DNA of 64,000 bases from FEB-7 sp963698265 (GTDB lineage: Bacteria; Pseudomonadota; Gammaproteobacteria; Burkholderiales; Usitatibacteraceae), in assembly GCA_963698265.1 (NCBI GenBank), contig CAVOQC010000002.1, positions 481,543 through 545,542 on the forward strand. Reading direction: 5' to 3'. Of the stretch, positions 45,510 through 54,147 are shown in pieces. Below the pieces are notes generated by a model. That model saw only the letters and a list, made by a program, of their open reading frames with translations, did not search any database and was not told where the DNA came from. The stretch's first letter is position 1. Each line of letters begins with the position of its first letter. A program made the translations under genes and the position numbers.

Positions 45510-47660
45510 CTACTTCCTCAGGTCGTAGCGGTCCGCGTCCATCACCTTCGCCCAGGCCGCGACGAAGTCCCGCACGAACTTCTGCTGGTTGTCGTCCTGC
45601 GCGTAGACCTCCGCGTAGGAACGCAGGACGGAATTCGAACCGAAGACCAGGTCGATCCGCGTGGCGGTCCACTTCGCCTTGCCGGTCTTGCGATCGACGA
45701 TGTCGTACTGGTTCTTGCTGGTCGGCTTCCACGTGTACGCCATGTCCGTGAGGTTCACGAAGAAGTCGTTCGTCAGCGCGCCGACGCGGTCGGTGAAGAC
45801 CCCGTGCTTCGTGCCGCCGTGGTTGGTGCCGAGCACGCGCATGCCGCCGACCAGCACGGTCATCTCGTGGGCCGTGAGGCCCATGAGCTGCGTGCGGTCG
45901 AGCATCAACTCCTCGGGGCTTACCACGTAGTCCTTCTTCACCCAGTTGCGGTAGCCGTCGTGGATGGGCTCGAGCACGGCGAAGGATTCCGCGTCGGTCA
46001 TCGCCGCGGTGGCGTCGCCCCGGCCGGGCGAGAAGGGCACGGTGAGCTTCACGCCGCCGGCCTTGGCAGCCTGCTCGATGCCCACGTTGCCGGCCAGCAC
46101 GATCACGTCGGCCACGCTGGCGCCGGTGTCCTTGGCGATCCCCTCGAACACCTTCAGCACCTTGGAGAGGCGTTGCGGCTCGTTGCCTTCCCAGTCCTTC
46201 TGCGGGGCCAGGCGGATCCTCGAGCCGTTGGCGCCGCCGCGCATGTCCGAGCCGCGGAAGGTTCTGGCACTGTCCCAGGCGGTGCACACCATGTCGCTCA
46301 CGGTGAGGCCGCTGGCTGCGATCTTCGCCTTGACGGCGTCGACGTCGTACTTCGCATTGCCGGCGGGCACCGGGTCCTGCCAGACCAGGTCATCCTTCGG
46401 CACCTCGGGCCCGATGTAGCGCGCCTTCGGCCCCAGGTCGCGGTGGGTGAGCTTGAACCAGGCGCGCGCGAAGGTCTCGGAGAAGTACGCGGGATCCTTG
46501 TGGAAGCGCTCCGAGATCTTGCGGTAGGCCGGGTCCATCTTCATGGCCATGTCCGCGTCGGTCATGATCGGGTTGACGCGGATGGAAGGGTCTTCGACGT
46601 CGACGGGCTTGTCCGCATCCTTGATGTTGACGGGCTCCCACTGCCAGGCGCCGGCCGGGCTCTTCTTGCTCTCCCAGTCGTACTTGAGCAGCAGGTCGAA
46701 GTAGCCGTTGTCCCACTTCGTGGGATGCGTAGTCCACGCGCCCTCGAGGCCGCTGGTCACCGAGTCACGGCCGACGCCGCGGGAGACCTTGTTCATCCAG
46801 CCCAGGCCCTGTTCCTCGACACCGGCGCCCTCGGGAGCGGGGCCCAGGTTCGCGGCGCTGCCGTTGCCGTGGCACTTGCCCACGGTGTGGCCGCCCGCGG
46901 TGAGCGCGACGGTTTCCTCGTCGTTCATCGCCATGCGGGCGAAGGTCAGGCGCACGTCCTGGGCGGTGCGCAGCGGGTCGGGCTTGCCGTTCACGCCTTC
47001 CGGGTTCACGTAGATGAGGCCCATCTGGACGGCGGCCAGCGGGTTTTCCAGCGTCTCGCGGTTATCGCCCTCGTAGCGGGTGGAGCCGAGCCACTCCTTC
47101 TCCGAGCCCCAGTAGGTGTCGTACTCGGGGTGCCAGATGTCCTCGCGTCCGAAGGCGTAGCCGAAGGTCTTGAGCCCCATGGACTCGTAGGCCACGTTGC
47201 CGGCGAGGATGATGAGGTCGGCCCAGCTCAGCCGGTTGCCGTACTTTTTCTTGATGGGCCAGAGGAGCCGGCGCGCCTTGTCCAGGTTGGCGTTGTCCGG
47301 CCAGGAGTTGAGCGGGGCGAAGCGCTGGTTCCCCGTGCCCGCACCTCCGCGGCCGTCGGAAACCCGGTACGAGCCCGCGGCGTGCCAGGCCATGCGGATC
47401 ATCAGGCCGCCGTAGTGGCCCCAGTCCGCGAGCCACCAGTCCTGGTTGTCGGTCATCAGGGCCGTCAGGTCCTTCTTGAGGGCGGCGACGTCAAGGCTGC
47501 GCACTTCCTCGCGATAGCTGAAGCCCGGGAGCGGGTTCGTCTTGGTGTCGTGCTGGTGCAGGATCTCCAGGTTGAGCGCGTTCGGCCACCATTCCATGAC
47601 GGAATTGCCGGAGGCGGTGTTGCCGCCGTGCATGACAGGGCATTTCGCTTGGCTTGACAT
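45510..47660 (-). CDS. katG: Catalase-peroxidase
   Basis: A 716-residue bifunctional haem catalase-peroxidase, slightly shorter than average. The N-terminal active site has IRMAWHAAGSYR (distal Trp and His), LIYVNPEG gives the Tyr and ARMAMNDEETVAL the Met of the Met-Tyr-Trp adduct, and TAGGHTVGKCHG carries the proximal His. The C-terminal non-haem domain is complete to the end. Detoxifies hydrogen peroxide in the cytoplasm. The ATG has GGAGAAAACC upstream. A sigma-70 promoter with overlapping OxyR-like half-sites lies about 90-130 nt ahead. Confidence 0.97.
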   Translation of the reverse strand: MSSQAKCPVMHGGNTASGNSVMEWWPNALNLEILHQHDTKTNPLPGFSYREEVRSLDVAALKKDLTALMTDNQDWWLADWGHYGGLMIRMAWHAAGSYRVSDGRGGAGTGNQRFAPLNSWPDNANLDKARRLLWPIKKKYGNRLSWADLIILAGNVAYESMGLKTFGYAFGREDIWHPEYDTYWGSEKEWLGSTRYEGDNRETLENPLAAVQMGLIYVNPEGVNGKPDPLRTAQDVRLTFARMAMNDEETVALTAGGHTVGKCHGNGSAANLGPAPEGAGVEEQGLGWMNKVSRGVGRDSVTSGLEGAWTTHPTKWDNGYFDLLLKYDWESKKSPAGAWQWEPVNIKDADKPVDVEDPSIRVNPIMTDADMAMKMDPAYRKISERFHKDPAYFSETFARAWFKLTHRDLGPKARYIGPEVPKDDLVWQDPVPAGNAKYDVDAVKAKIAASGLTVSDMVCTAWDSARTFRGSDMRGGANGSRIRLAPQKDWEGNEPQRLSKVLKVFEGIAKDTGASVADVIVLAGNVGIEQAAKAGGVKLTVPFSPGRGDATAAMTDAESFAVLEPIHDGYRNWVKKDYVVSPEELMLDRTQLMGLTAHEMTVLVGGMRVLGTNHGGTKHGVFTDRVGALTNDFFVNLTDMAYTWKPTSKNQYDIVDRKTGKAKWTATRIDLVFGSNSVLRSYAEVYAQDDNQQKFVRDFVAAWAKVMDADRYDLRK

Positions 47661-47746
47661 GGTTTTCTCCTTCTCACAAAGACGGGGTTCCGGCCATGGC
47701 TTTCACGACCCGCAGCACAGGCCGGGTCGGGCCGCGACGCCTACCA

Positions 47747-47800
47747 ATCTAACGGTCCCCAAACGATAGCGCCAATTTATTGTCCCGATCGCTTCGATAG
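47747..47800 (-). promoter_or_regulatory. katG promoter with OxyR-like site over the -35
   Basis: On the minus strand TTGGCG (47775-47770) and TTAGAT (47752-47747) are separated by 17 nt. Overlapping and upstream of the -35, three quarter-sites fit the OxyR pattern (ATAG-N7-CTAT repeated): CGAT, ATAA and CTAT, each separated by 7 nt, with a further GATAG/CTATC at the outer edge. OxyR activation of katG is well established in proteobacteria; binding here is inferred. Confidence 0.6.
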
Positions 47801-47860
47801 GCAAAATCACTCGCATGGGCATCCCGGAGCGAGCGCTTCGGTCGCGGCCCCCGCGGGGGC

Positions 47861-48874
47861 CTACTTGCCGAGCATGTAGAGCTGCCAGAGATCCTTGTGG
47901 CTCATGTGCAGCATCGGCTGGATCGCGAGGAGGCCCGTGCGTCCGATGCTCGTCTCCAGAAAACGCATTTCGGTGAATTTCTCCCGCGTTGCCTCGTCGA
48001 CGGGAACCTCGAAGCCGTTCTCGCGCATCAGCAGGATGCCCTTCGCACGCAGCGCGAGTTCCGTATAGAGGCGCAGGTAGCAGAGGAGGTCCGCCACCAC
48101 GGGCCCGCGGAACCGGTCCTTGAGGGTGTGCAGGTATTGCCCCACGGGCGAATCGGACAGGCGCCCGGAGTTGATCAGCTCCAGCATCTCCGTATCCGCG
48201 TCGAAGCCCTGGCCCAGCCAGCTTCCCACCGTTTTTTCGCTCCTCTGGAACACGGCGTAGAGAAGCGGCGGCAGGACGACGAGGATCGCGAGGGTGGAGA
48301 GCTTCGGCGAGAAGAGCAAGTGGTTGAAGGCCGAGTGGAGCACGGCCGCGACGGCGAAGCCGGGCAGGAACGCCGCGGGGCCGCCACGCCGGCTGCGATC
48401 GCGCATCGCAAGCCCCATCACCGCGAAGATGGCGGTCGCGCCGCCGTGCATGATCGCCGTGCCGAAGCCGCGCACGATCCAGGTGCCCATGCCCGCGTCC
48501 GGCGCGAGCCCCAGGTAGTGGAGGTTCTCGACCGCCGCGAAGCCGGCGCCGACGGCGAAGCCGAAGATCGCCGCATCCACGAGGAAGCCGACCCGGTGCG
48601 CGAGGATCAATGCCACCACGACCAGCCCCTTCAGGAGTTCCTCGACCGGCGGCGCGACGTAGCGCGTGTAAGTGGTGAAGTCGATCGGGAACGCGCCGAG
48701 CAGCCACCCGTTCACGAAGTAGCCCGCTCCGGCCACCACCGCGCCCGCGGCCACCACGGCGACCACGGCGCGCAGCTTCACGAGCTTGTAGCTGTCGAGG
48801 TAGAGGAGTGCCGCGAGAAAGCAGAGCACCGGCAGCAGCGCTACCAGGGCGCGCACGAGGAGCTCAGACGACAT
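47861..48874 (-). CDS. PrsW-family intramembrane metalloprotease
   Basis: A 337-residue membrane protein with about eight hydrophobic segments. The PrsW signatures are visible: APPVEELLKG (EExxK-like), AAVENLHYLG (E-x3-H-like) and LHSAFNHLL (HxxxH), with GTAIMHGGATA between. In Bacillus, PrsW performs site-1 cleavage of the anti-sigma factor RsiW. The C-terminal 110 residues are soluble, with DTEMLELINSGRLSDSPVG, and resemble a cytoplasmic extension seen in proteobacterial members. It ends next to a gene set that includes an ECF sigma factor and a membrane anti-sigma-like protein, a suggestive neighbourhood. Confidence 0.85.
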   Translation of the reverse strand: MSSELLVRALVALLPVLCFLAALLYLDSYKLVKLRAVVAVVAAGAVVAGAGYFVNGWLLGAFPIDFTTYTRYVAPPVEELLKGLVVVALILAHRVGFLVDAAIFGFAVGAGFAAVENLHYLGLAPDAGMGTWIVRGFGTAIMHGGATAIFAVMGLAMRDRSRRGGPAAFLPGFAVAAVLHSAFNHLLFSPKLSTLAILVVLPPLLYAVFQRSEKTVGSWLGQGFDADTEMLELINSGRLSDSPVGQYLHTLKDRFRGPVVADLLCYLRLYTELALRAKGILLMRENGFEVPVDEATREKFTEMRFLETSIGRTGLLAIQPMLHMSHKDLWQLYMLGK

Positions 48875-48892
48875 GGCGTGCGGCGCCGTCGC

Positions 48893-51829
48893 TCACATGA
48901 TCTTGAGAGAAATCATCCATTCGTCGCCGGCACGCCGTCCCCCCTGGAAGCCCGTGGCGTAGCCCGCGGAGAGGGTCATGTTGTACCAGTGCAGGACGCT
49001 GAACCGGAGATCGACCTGCAGGCCCGCGCTCGCGTAGCTCTTGCGCCGGCCGGCGTCGTGCGGATCCGTCCACAGGCCCGTGGCGAAGATGGCGGGGCGG
49101 AGCCACGTGAGGTAGAAGGCCGGCGTCCCCAGGGTCTCGAAGACCACCGGCGGGAGGTTCAGCTCCACCATCTGGCGCGCGAAGCTCCTGCCGCCCACCT
49201 CGTTCAGCTCGAACCCCGGCAGCGAGTCGAATTCGCGGTAGCGCTTCTCTTTGCCGTTGTCCACGTAGTTGTTGCCGAAGCCGCCGAAGAAGTAATTCGC
49301 GAAGGGGTCATTGCGATCCCCGTCCGCCGTGCCCGCCGCGCCGCGCAGCCAGAGGGAGGCGTGCGGCAGGGGCAGCGCGTAGCCGAGGTCGAAGCCGCCG
49401 CGCAGTTGCGGCACGACCTTGCCCCGGGCGTGGTTGCCGCTCAGCACCACTTCCCACGCCACGCCCTGCTCGTCGTCCACGGCGCCGAGCGAGCGCTGCA
49501 CATTCGTGTAGTGCAGCCCCACCTGGGCGGTCGAGAGCCGGTCGAAGGTGGCGCCCACGTTCTGGTAGCTGGGCAGCGCGTCGATCCGGTCGTAGAAGGC
49601 CAGGTCGTACTTGAGCTCGAGCCGTCGCGGTTCGTCGTAGATGAGGAGGTCGTCGTAGCCGCCCTTCACCGCGAGTCCCTTCCGGCTGCGGATGGTGGGG
49701 CCGAAGAGGTCGTAGAAATCCGAACGGTTCCAGGAGAGGTCCGCCCGCCAGCCGAGGTAGCGGTAGGTGAGCTCCGCATGGGCGCGCTCGCTCGCGAGCA
49801 GGTCCTTGTCCGGCGTCCACGCGGCGGTCACGCCGATCCGCGCGAACGGGATCGGGTCCTCGATGTTCACGCGGTAGCCGATGCCCACGGAATTCTTGTA
49901 GCCCTGCAGCACGGGGTAGGCGTTCTTCACCACGAGTTCGCGCAGCGGTGCGTACGGTCCCCGGTGGGTGATGAGCTTCTCCTCGTCCACGGTGCTCGCG
50001 GGCGGCACCTGCCAGGTGGTGACGACCGGGTGCTTCGCCGCCACCTCGGCGCCCAGGAAGCGGATCGCGCTCACGTCCTTCAGCGGCTTCGGCTCGATGA
50101 TCGCCGGGACGAAGCCCTCTCCGGTGTAGCCGAACACGATGAGGCGCCCGTCGGCGAGCGGCACGGGGCGGAAGAGCCCGGACTCCGCATTGGAAACGGC
50201 TTCGACCTCGCCCGTGGCGACCTCGTAGCGGAAGATGTTGGATACGCCCGTGTAGTAGCTGCTGCCGTAGAGGTGGCGGCCGTCCTTCGAGAACACGAAG
50301 CTCTCCGGGATCGACTGGCCGAAGCGGAATTCGCTCAGCGGCTTCAGGTCCCCGGCGCGCAGCTTCGCGATCTCCCACACGCGCAGGAACTGCTCCGAGC
50401 TCACCTCGCTCATGGAGGCGGACACGAGCTTCCCGTCGGGGGAGATGTCCAGGTCGTAGGGGACGTTTTCGTAGTCGAAGGTGTGGATCTCCTCGACCAC
50501 GTCGTACGGGGGCGGGATGCGCACCAGAATCGCGAAGCCGTTGCGGTGGCGCACGCCGAGGAGCGACCGGTCCACCGGGTTGAAGGCGATCTCGCCGATG
50601 CGTGCGTCCTCGAGGAGCATGCGCGATTCGCCGGTCTTCACGTCCACGGCCATGAGGTCGCGGAAGGCGAGGTTGTCGTTGGTGAAGAAGAAGGTGCTGG
50701 TGCCCGGGTCCCAGGCCACGGAAGACACCCGGTAGAGCATCGCGCGCTTGATGTCCGCGATGTGTCGCGTGGCGCCGGTGCGCGTGTCGATCGCGCCCAC
50801 GTTCTCGACCGTGCCGGGATAGCGGAAGGCCCCGTAGAGCGTGCCGGTTGCCTCGTCGTAGAAGGCGCGCGAGGAGGAACCCACCGCCTTCGCGACCAGG
50901 TCACGCTGCGGCGTGATCGGGAACTTGCGCACCTCCGCGAGGTTCTTCTGCTGGAAGTCGCGCTCGAACGCGATCCAGTCGCGCCACGCCTGCTCGAGGG
51001 GAATGCCGAACACCTCCAGGAACTGGTCCGAGTAGTAGCGCCGGCTCGCCTCGTCGCGCCGCAGCCACGCGATCACCTTCTGCGGCGAATGGGCGAGGGC
51101 CAGCCACGTGAAGAAGCGCGTGCCGTAGAGGTAGGCGTTCGCGCCCACCTGGAAGTCGATCCGCGTGCCGCGCGAGACGAGCCCGAGGGGGTCGAAGAAG
51201 TGCGCGCCGTCGCGCACCATCGCGCGGAACACCATCTCGTCATAGCCGCCCTGCGCGCGGCCCAGGCCGCCGCCCATCCACGTCTCCAGGAAGACGGCGC
51301 TGCCCTCGTTGTACCAGCGCGGCGCGGTGAAGCGCGGCACCGTGAGGTAGCTGTAGAGGAGCGTCTCCGGGTTCTCCGTGCGCGCGGCCACCTTGCCGAG
51401 GAAGAGGCGGCGCCACTTCCGGTCCGCTTCCGAGTGCCCGTCGCCCGTCGCGACGTGGACCAGCTCGTGGTTCATGAGCGAATACATGCGCTCGCTCGCC
51501 GGGAAAGTCTCGAACGCGCGGGAAAGCGGGGCAGTATCGAAGATGAGGAGGTTCCTCGGCGCGGAAATGGCGGCCGCGTTGCCGAAGTCGGAGAGATCCT
51601 TCAGGAGCACCGTGGTGGGCTCGTACGGCACCCACCCGAGCTGGCGGCGTTGCCATTCGAGTGAGTTGGTGAACGTGCGGATGGTGTGCGGCTCGATGTA
51701 GCGGAGCGAGTCGAAGTAGATGAGCTTCAGGTCCTTCGTCTCGACGACGCTCATGCCGAGCGGGCTGTCCTCGGCGTGGGCGATCGCCGGCAACAGCATG
51801 AGCAACAGGCACAAGCACCGGCCTTGCAT
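48893..51829 (-). CDS. Exported peptidase-like protein with beta-propeller and C-terminal outer-membrane barrel
   Basis: A 978-residue protein with a signal peptide (cleavage near IAHAED) and a GGGGGAG ribosome-binding site. Residues 20-330 look like a gluzincin (peptidase MA-like) domain with the zinc motif MNHELVHVATGDGHSEADRKW and WYNEGSAVFLETW, the latter giving the third ligand Glu. Residues 340-640 form a TolB/WD-type propeller (YDLDISPDGKLVSASMSE, FSKDGRHLYGSSYYTG). The last 300 residues alternate in barrel-like strands rich in Tyr/Trp and end with EWMISLKIM, consistent with an outer-membrane barrel. A surface or periplasmic protease is likely. Separated by 118 bp and a hairpin from the upstream repeat gene. 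Confidence 0.82.
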   Translation of the reverse strand: MQGRCLCLLLMLLPAIAHAEDSPLGMSVVETKDLKLIYFDSLRYIEPHTIRTFTNSLEWQRRQLGWVPYEPTTVLLKDLSDFGNAAAISAPRNLLIFDTAPLSRAFETFPASERMYSLMNHELVHVATGDGHSEADRKWRRLFLGKVAARTENPETLLYSYLTVPRFTAPRWYNEGSAVFLETWMGGGLGRAQGGYDEMVFRAMVRDGAHFFDPLGLVSRGTRIDFQVGANAYLYGTRFFTWLALAHSPQKVIAWLRRDEASRRYYSDQFLEVFGIPLEQAWRDWIAFERDFQQKNLAEVRKFPITPQRDLVAKAVGSSSRAFYDEATGTLYGAFRYPGTVENVGAIDTRTGATRHIADIKRAMLYRVSSVAWDPGTSTFFFTNDNLAFRDLMAVDVKTGESRMLLEDARIGEIAFNPVDRSLLGVRHRNGFAILVRIPPPYDVVEEIHTFDYENVPYDLDISPDGKLVSASMSEVSSEQFLRVWEIAKLRAGDLKPLSEFRFGQSIPESFVFSKDGRHLYGSSYYTGVSNIFRYEVATGEVEAVSNAESGLFRPVPLADGRLIVFGYTGEGFVPAIIEPKPLKDVSAIRFLGAEVAAKHPVVTTWQVPPASTVDEEKLITHRGPYAPLRELVVKNAYPVLQGYKNSVGIGYRVNIEDPIPFARIGVTAAWTPDKDLLASERAHAELTYRYLGWRADLSWNRSDFYDLFGPTIRSRKGLAVKGGYDDLLIYDEPRRLELKYDLAFYDRIDALPSYQNVGATFDRLSTAQVGLHYTNVQRSLGAVDDEQGVAWEVVLSGNHARGKVVPQLRGGFDLGYALPLPHASLWLRGAAGTADGDRNDPFANYFFGGFGNNYVDNGKEKRYREFDSLPGFELNEVGGRSFARQMVELNLPPVVFETLGTPAFYLTWLRPAIFATGLWTDPHDAGRRKSYASAGLQVDLRFSVLHWYNMTLSAGYATGFQGGRRAGDEWMISLKIM

Positions 51830-51894
51830 GAGTCTCCCCCCTCGCATTTTTTTCTCGTGTTCGGGGAAGCATACGGGGTGAACCCGCAAATGCA

Positions 51895-51919
51895 AACCGC
51901 CGGCGCGAGGCCGGCGGTT
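51895..51919 (-). terminator. Terminator after the Ala-Ser-Gln repeat gene
   Basis: A perfect 10-bp stem, AACCGCCGGC / GCCGGCGGTT, with a 5-nt loop, 29 nt after the repeat gene stop and followed on the minus strand by TTTGCATTTG. It should end the five-gene regulatory operon and separate it from the peptidase-like gene. Confidence 0.75.
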
Positions 51920-51947
51920 CGATGCTGCGGATGGTGCGCGAGGATCG

Positions 51948-53558
51948 CTACTTCTTCCTCGCCTCGCTCGCGGCCTGGCTGGCTGCCTGGTTGGCGGCCT
52001 GGCTCGCAGCCTGGCTCGCAGATTGGCTCGCGGCCTGGCTCGCTGCTTGGCTGGCAGCTTGGCTCGCGGCCTGGCTCGCAGATTGGCTCGCCGCTTGGCT
52101 CGCGGCCTTGTTCGTCGCTTGGCTGGCGGCTTGGCTCGCGGCCTGGTTCGCCGCTTGGCTCGCGGCCTGGCTCGCTGCTTGGCTGGCAGCTTGGCTCGCG
52201 GCCTGGCTGGCCGAACGGGCCTGGCTCGCGGCCCGGCTGGCGGCTTCGTTGGCGGTGCGTGCCTGGCTGGCGGCCTGGCTCGCGGCTTGGCTCGCGGCTT
52301 GGCTCGCGGCCTGGTTGGCGGCTTGGCTGGCAGCCTGGCTCGCGGCTTGGCTTGCCACACGCGCATGGTTCGCTGCCTGGCTCGCGGCTTCGTTGGCGGT
52401 GCGGGCCTGGAGGGCGGCCTGGCTTGCCGCTTCGTTGGCGACGCGCGCCTGGTTTGCGGCCTGGCTCGCAGCCTGGCTGGCGGCTTGGCTCGATGCCTTG
52501 TTCGCGGAGCGCGCCTGGCTGGCGGCCTGGCTCGCCGCATCGTTGGCGGTGCGGGCCTGAAGGGCGGCCTGGCTCGAGGCATCGTTGGCGCTACGGGCCT
52601 GAAGGGCGGCCTGGCTCGAGGCATCGTTGGCGCTACGGGCCTGAAGGGCGGCCTGGCTCGAGGCATCGTTGGCGCTGCGGGCCTGGCTGGCGGCCTGGCT
52701 CGAGGCATCGTTGGCGCTACGGGCTTGGCTCGCGGCCTGGCTCGAGGCATCGTTGGCGCTGCGGGCCTGGCTGGCGGCCTGGCTCGAGGCATCGTTGGCG
52801 CTACGGGCCTGGCTCGCGGCCTGGCTCGAGGCATCGTTGGCACTACGGGCCTGGCTGGCAGCCTGGCTCGAAGCATCGCTCGCGGCCTGGCTGGCGGCCT
52901 GGCTGGTGGCTTGGCTCGCGGCCTGGCTCGACGCTGCGTTCGAGGTCTGGGCAGCCGGGTTTACCTGCGAGGCCTGCGTGCCCGACGGGTCGGCGAGCTT
53001 CACGTCGCCCGCAGTGGGCTGGTCGGCCCGGAACCGCTGCGCGGGAGCGATCGTTCCGGACAGGTTGTCGCCGGAAACCGGAAGATCCTTCACGTAGTAG
53101 ACGCCGAAGACCACGGCGGCCGCCGCGATGCCGGTGCCGATCCAGGCCTTGCGCTTGCCGATGAAACCCTTGTCTTGTCCGCTCATGTTCTCATCCCCCG
53201 TGTGTTGGCCCGGCCGGAATACCCGATGGGTCCTTGCTGAACTCCCCGGGTGGCTGCCCCGGGCCTTGTTTGAATTTGACTCTTGTCTACTTACGCGCGA
53301 CCAGCCGAAAAGTTGGCGCAGGCGCCCCGGTCGCGCCGCGCGGGGCGCAACCCGCTCCATGATCTCGTCCAGGAATCCCTCGGGAGGGCGCGCCTTCGGC
53401 ACGCGGCCGAGATCGGCGAACAGCCGCTGCAGGGCCTCGTACCGGTGGCTTGCCTGCGGATCGGCGGCGAGCAGGCGCTCGAGCTCGCGGGCCTCCTCCG
53501 GGGAAGCCTCCCCGTCGAGGACCGCGTACATCAGGCGATCGATTTCCTCGGCATTCAT
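51948..53558 (-). CDS. Putative anti-sigma factor with a long Ala-Ser-Gln repeat domain
   Basis: A 536-residue frame without a stop from the ATG that overlaps the ECF sigma gene (ATGA). Residues 1-75 look like an anti-sigma/zf-HC2-type helical domain (NAEEIDRLMYAVLDGEAS, then ARELERLLAADPQA) but lack zinc-binding Cys. Residues 85-125 are a non-conserved linker. A membrane segment follows at about 137-156, then a 50-residue spacer and roughly 330 residues of (SQAA)-type repeats, including seven copies of RSANDASSQAA, probably a long periplasmic helix or coiled coil. An in-frame ATG at 53186 with GGGGGATGAG upstream could give a second, shorter 412-residue product lacking the cytoplasmic domain. 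Confidence 0.75.
   Translation of the reverse strand: MNAEEIDRLMYAVLDGEASPEEARELERLLAADPQASHRYEALQRLFADLGRVPKARPPEGFLDEIMERVAPRAARPGRLRQLFGWSRVSRQESNSNKARGSHPGSSARTHRVFRPGQHTGDENMSGQDKGFIGKRKAWIGTGIAAAAVVFGVYYVKDLPVSGDNLSGTIAPAQRFRADQPTAGDVKLADPSGTQASQVNPAAQTSNAASSQAASQATSQAASQAASDASSQAASQARSANDASSQAASQARSANDASSQAASQARSANDASSQAASQARSANDASSQAASQARSANDASSQAALQARSANDASSQAALQARSANDASSQAALQARTANDAASQAASQARSANKASSQAASQAASQAANQARVANEAASQAALQARTANEAASQAANHARVASQAASQAASQAANQAASQAASQAASQAASQARTANEAASRAASQARSASQAASQAASQAASQAASQAANQAASQAASQATNKAASQAASQSASQAASQAASQAASQAASQSASQAASQAANQAASQAASEARKK
51960..52945 (-). repeat. Long degenerate tandem repeat encoding Ala-Ser-Gln heptads
   Basis: Almost 1 kb of short tandem repeats with a basic 12-21 nt period (GCC/AGC/CAG codons) and a higher-order 42-nt unit in 52560-52860 encoding RSANDASSQAASQA, seven copies with few changes. 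It explains a long antisense open frame of AWLAAWLA on the plus strand. Confidence 0.92.
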
Positions 53559-54109
53559 GTGCTCGTGTCCTGTAGGTCCTTCAGCAGGCCCCGCAACCGG
53601 CCCCTTGCCTCGAACAGGCGCGACTTCACCGTCTTCTCGTCCAGCTCCAGGATCACGCCGATTTCCCGGTAGCTGCACTCCGAGAAGTGCCGGAGCGTGA
53701 TCACGATCCGGTCGTCGGCCTTCATCCCCATCAACGCTCCCTGCACCCTGCGCGAGAGCTGCGCCTCGCCCAGCTGCCATTCCGGGTTGGCGCTATCGTC
53801 TCCCGGCACGTTCTCGTCTTCTTCCAGCGGCGCCTCGCGTCCGTTGCGGCGCAGCAGGTCGATCGATTCGTTGATCGCGATCCGGTACAGCCAGCTGAAG
53901 AACCTGAAGCGCGGATCGTACCCGTCCAGCTTTTCGGCGACCCTCAGGAACACGGACTGCGCGATGTCCGCGGCGTCGTCCGGGTTCCCGAGGACGCGGT
54001 AGGCGGCGTTGTAGATCGGCTGCTGGTAGCGCGACACCAGCGCCGCGAAAGCCGCCCGGTCGCCGTTCCTGAAGCCTTCCACCAGCGCCTGGTCGTTGTC
54101 CTTGTCCAT
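53555..54109 (-). CDS. ECF-type RNA polymerase sigma factor
   Basis: A 184-residue group 4 sigma factor. Region 2 is visible (FAALVSRYQQPIYNAAYRVLG, DIAQSVFLRV, FRFFSWLYRIAINESIDLLRR) and region 4 ends the protein (FSECSYREIGVILELDEKTVKSRLFEARGRLR), with an acidic linker (EEDENVPGDDSANPEW) between. It overlaps the downstream putative anti-sigma gene by ATGA, the usual sigma/anti-sigma arrangement, and follows an STAS gene by 38 nt in the same direction. A transcribed operon with the partner-switching genes is likely. Confidence 0.93.
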   Translation of the reverse strand: MDKDNDQALVEGFRNGDRAAFAALVSRYQQPIYNAAYRVLGNPDDAADIAQSVFLRVAEKLDGYDPRFRFFSWLYRIAINESIDLLRRNGREAPLEEDENVPGDDSANPEWQLGEAQLSRRVQGALMGMKADDRIVITLRHFSECSYREIGVILELDEKTVKSRLFEARGRLRGLLKDLQDTST

Positions 54110-54147
54110 AAGTACGCCGGAGCGCCGGAAAAGTTGGTGCAGCGGGA

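Noticed and set aside
47897..51664. A 1255-codon open frame on the plus strand, antisense to the PrsW and peptidase/propeller genes
   Set aside because: Codon-position G+C bias makes antisense frames long here. The translation is Arg/His/Glu-rich with no domains, and the minus-strand genes have signal peptides, motifs and ribosome-binding sites.
51922..52560. A plus-strand frame encoding AWLAAWLA repeats, resembling a hydrophobic membrane repeat protein
   Set aside because: It is the exact antisense of the Ala-Ser-Gln repeat; CAG/GCC/AGC codons read backwards give Trp, Leu, Ala. No start signal supports it.
52560..52860. Regular direct repeats of about 42 nt considered as a CRISPR array
   Set aside because: There are no unique spacers, the repeats run continuously in frame with coding, and no cas genes are present. 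The same holds for the 48-bp array at 12161-12448.
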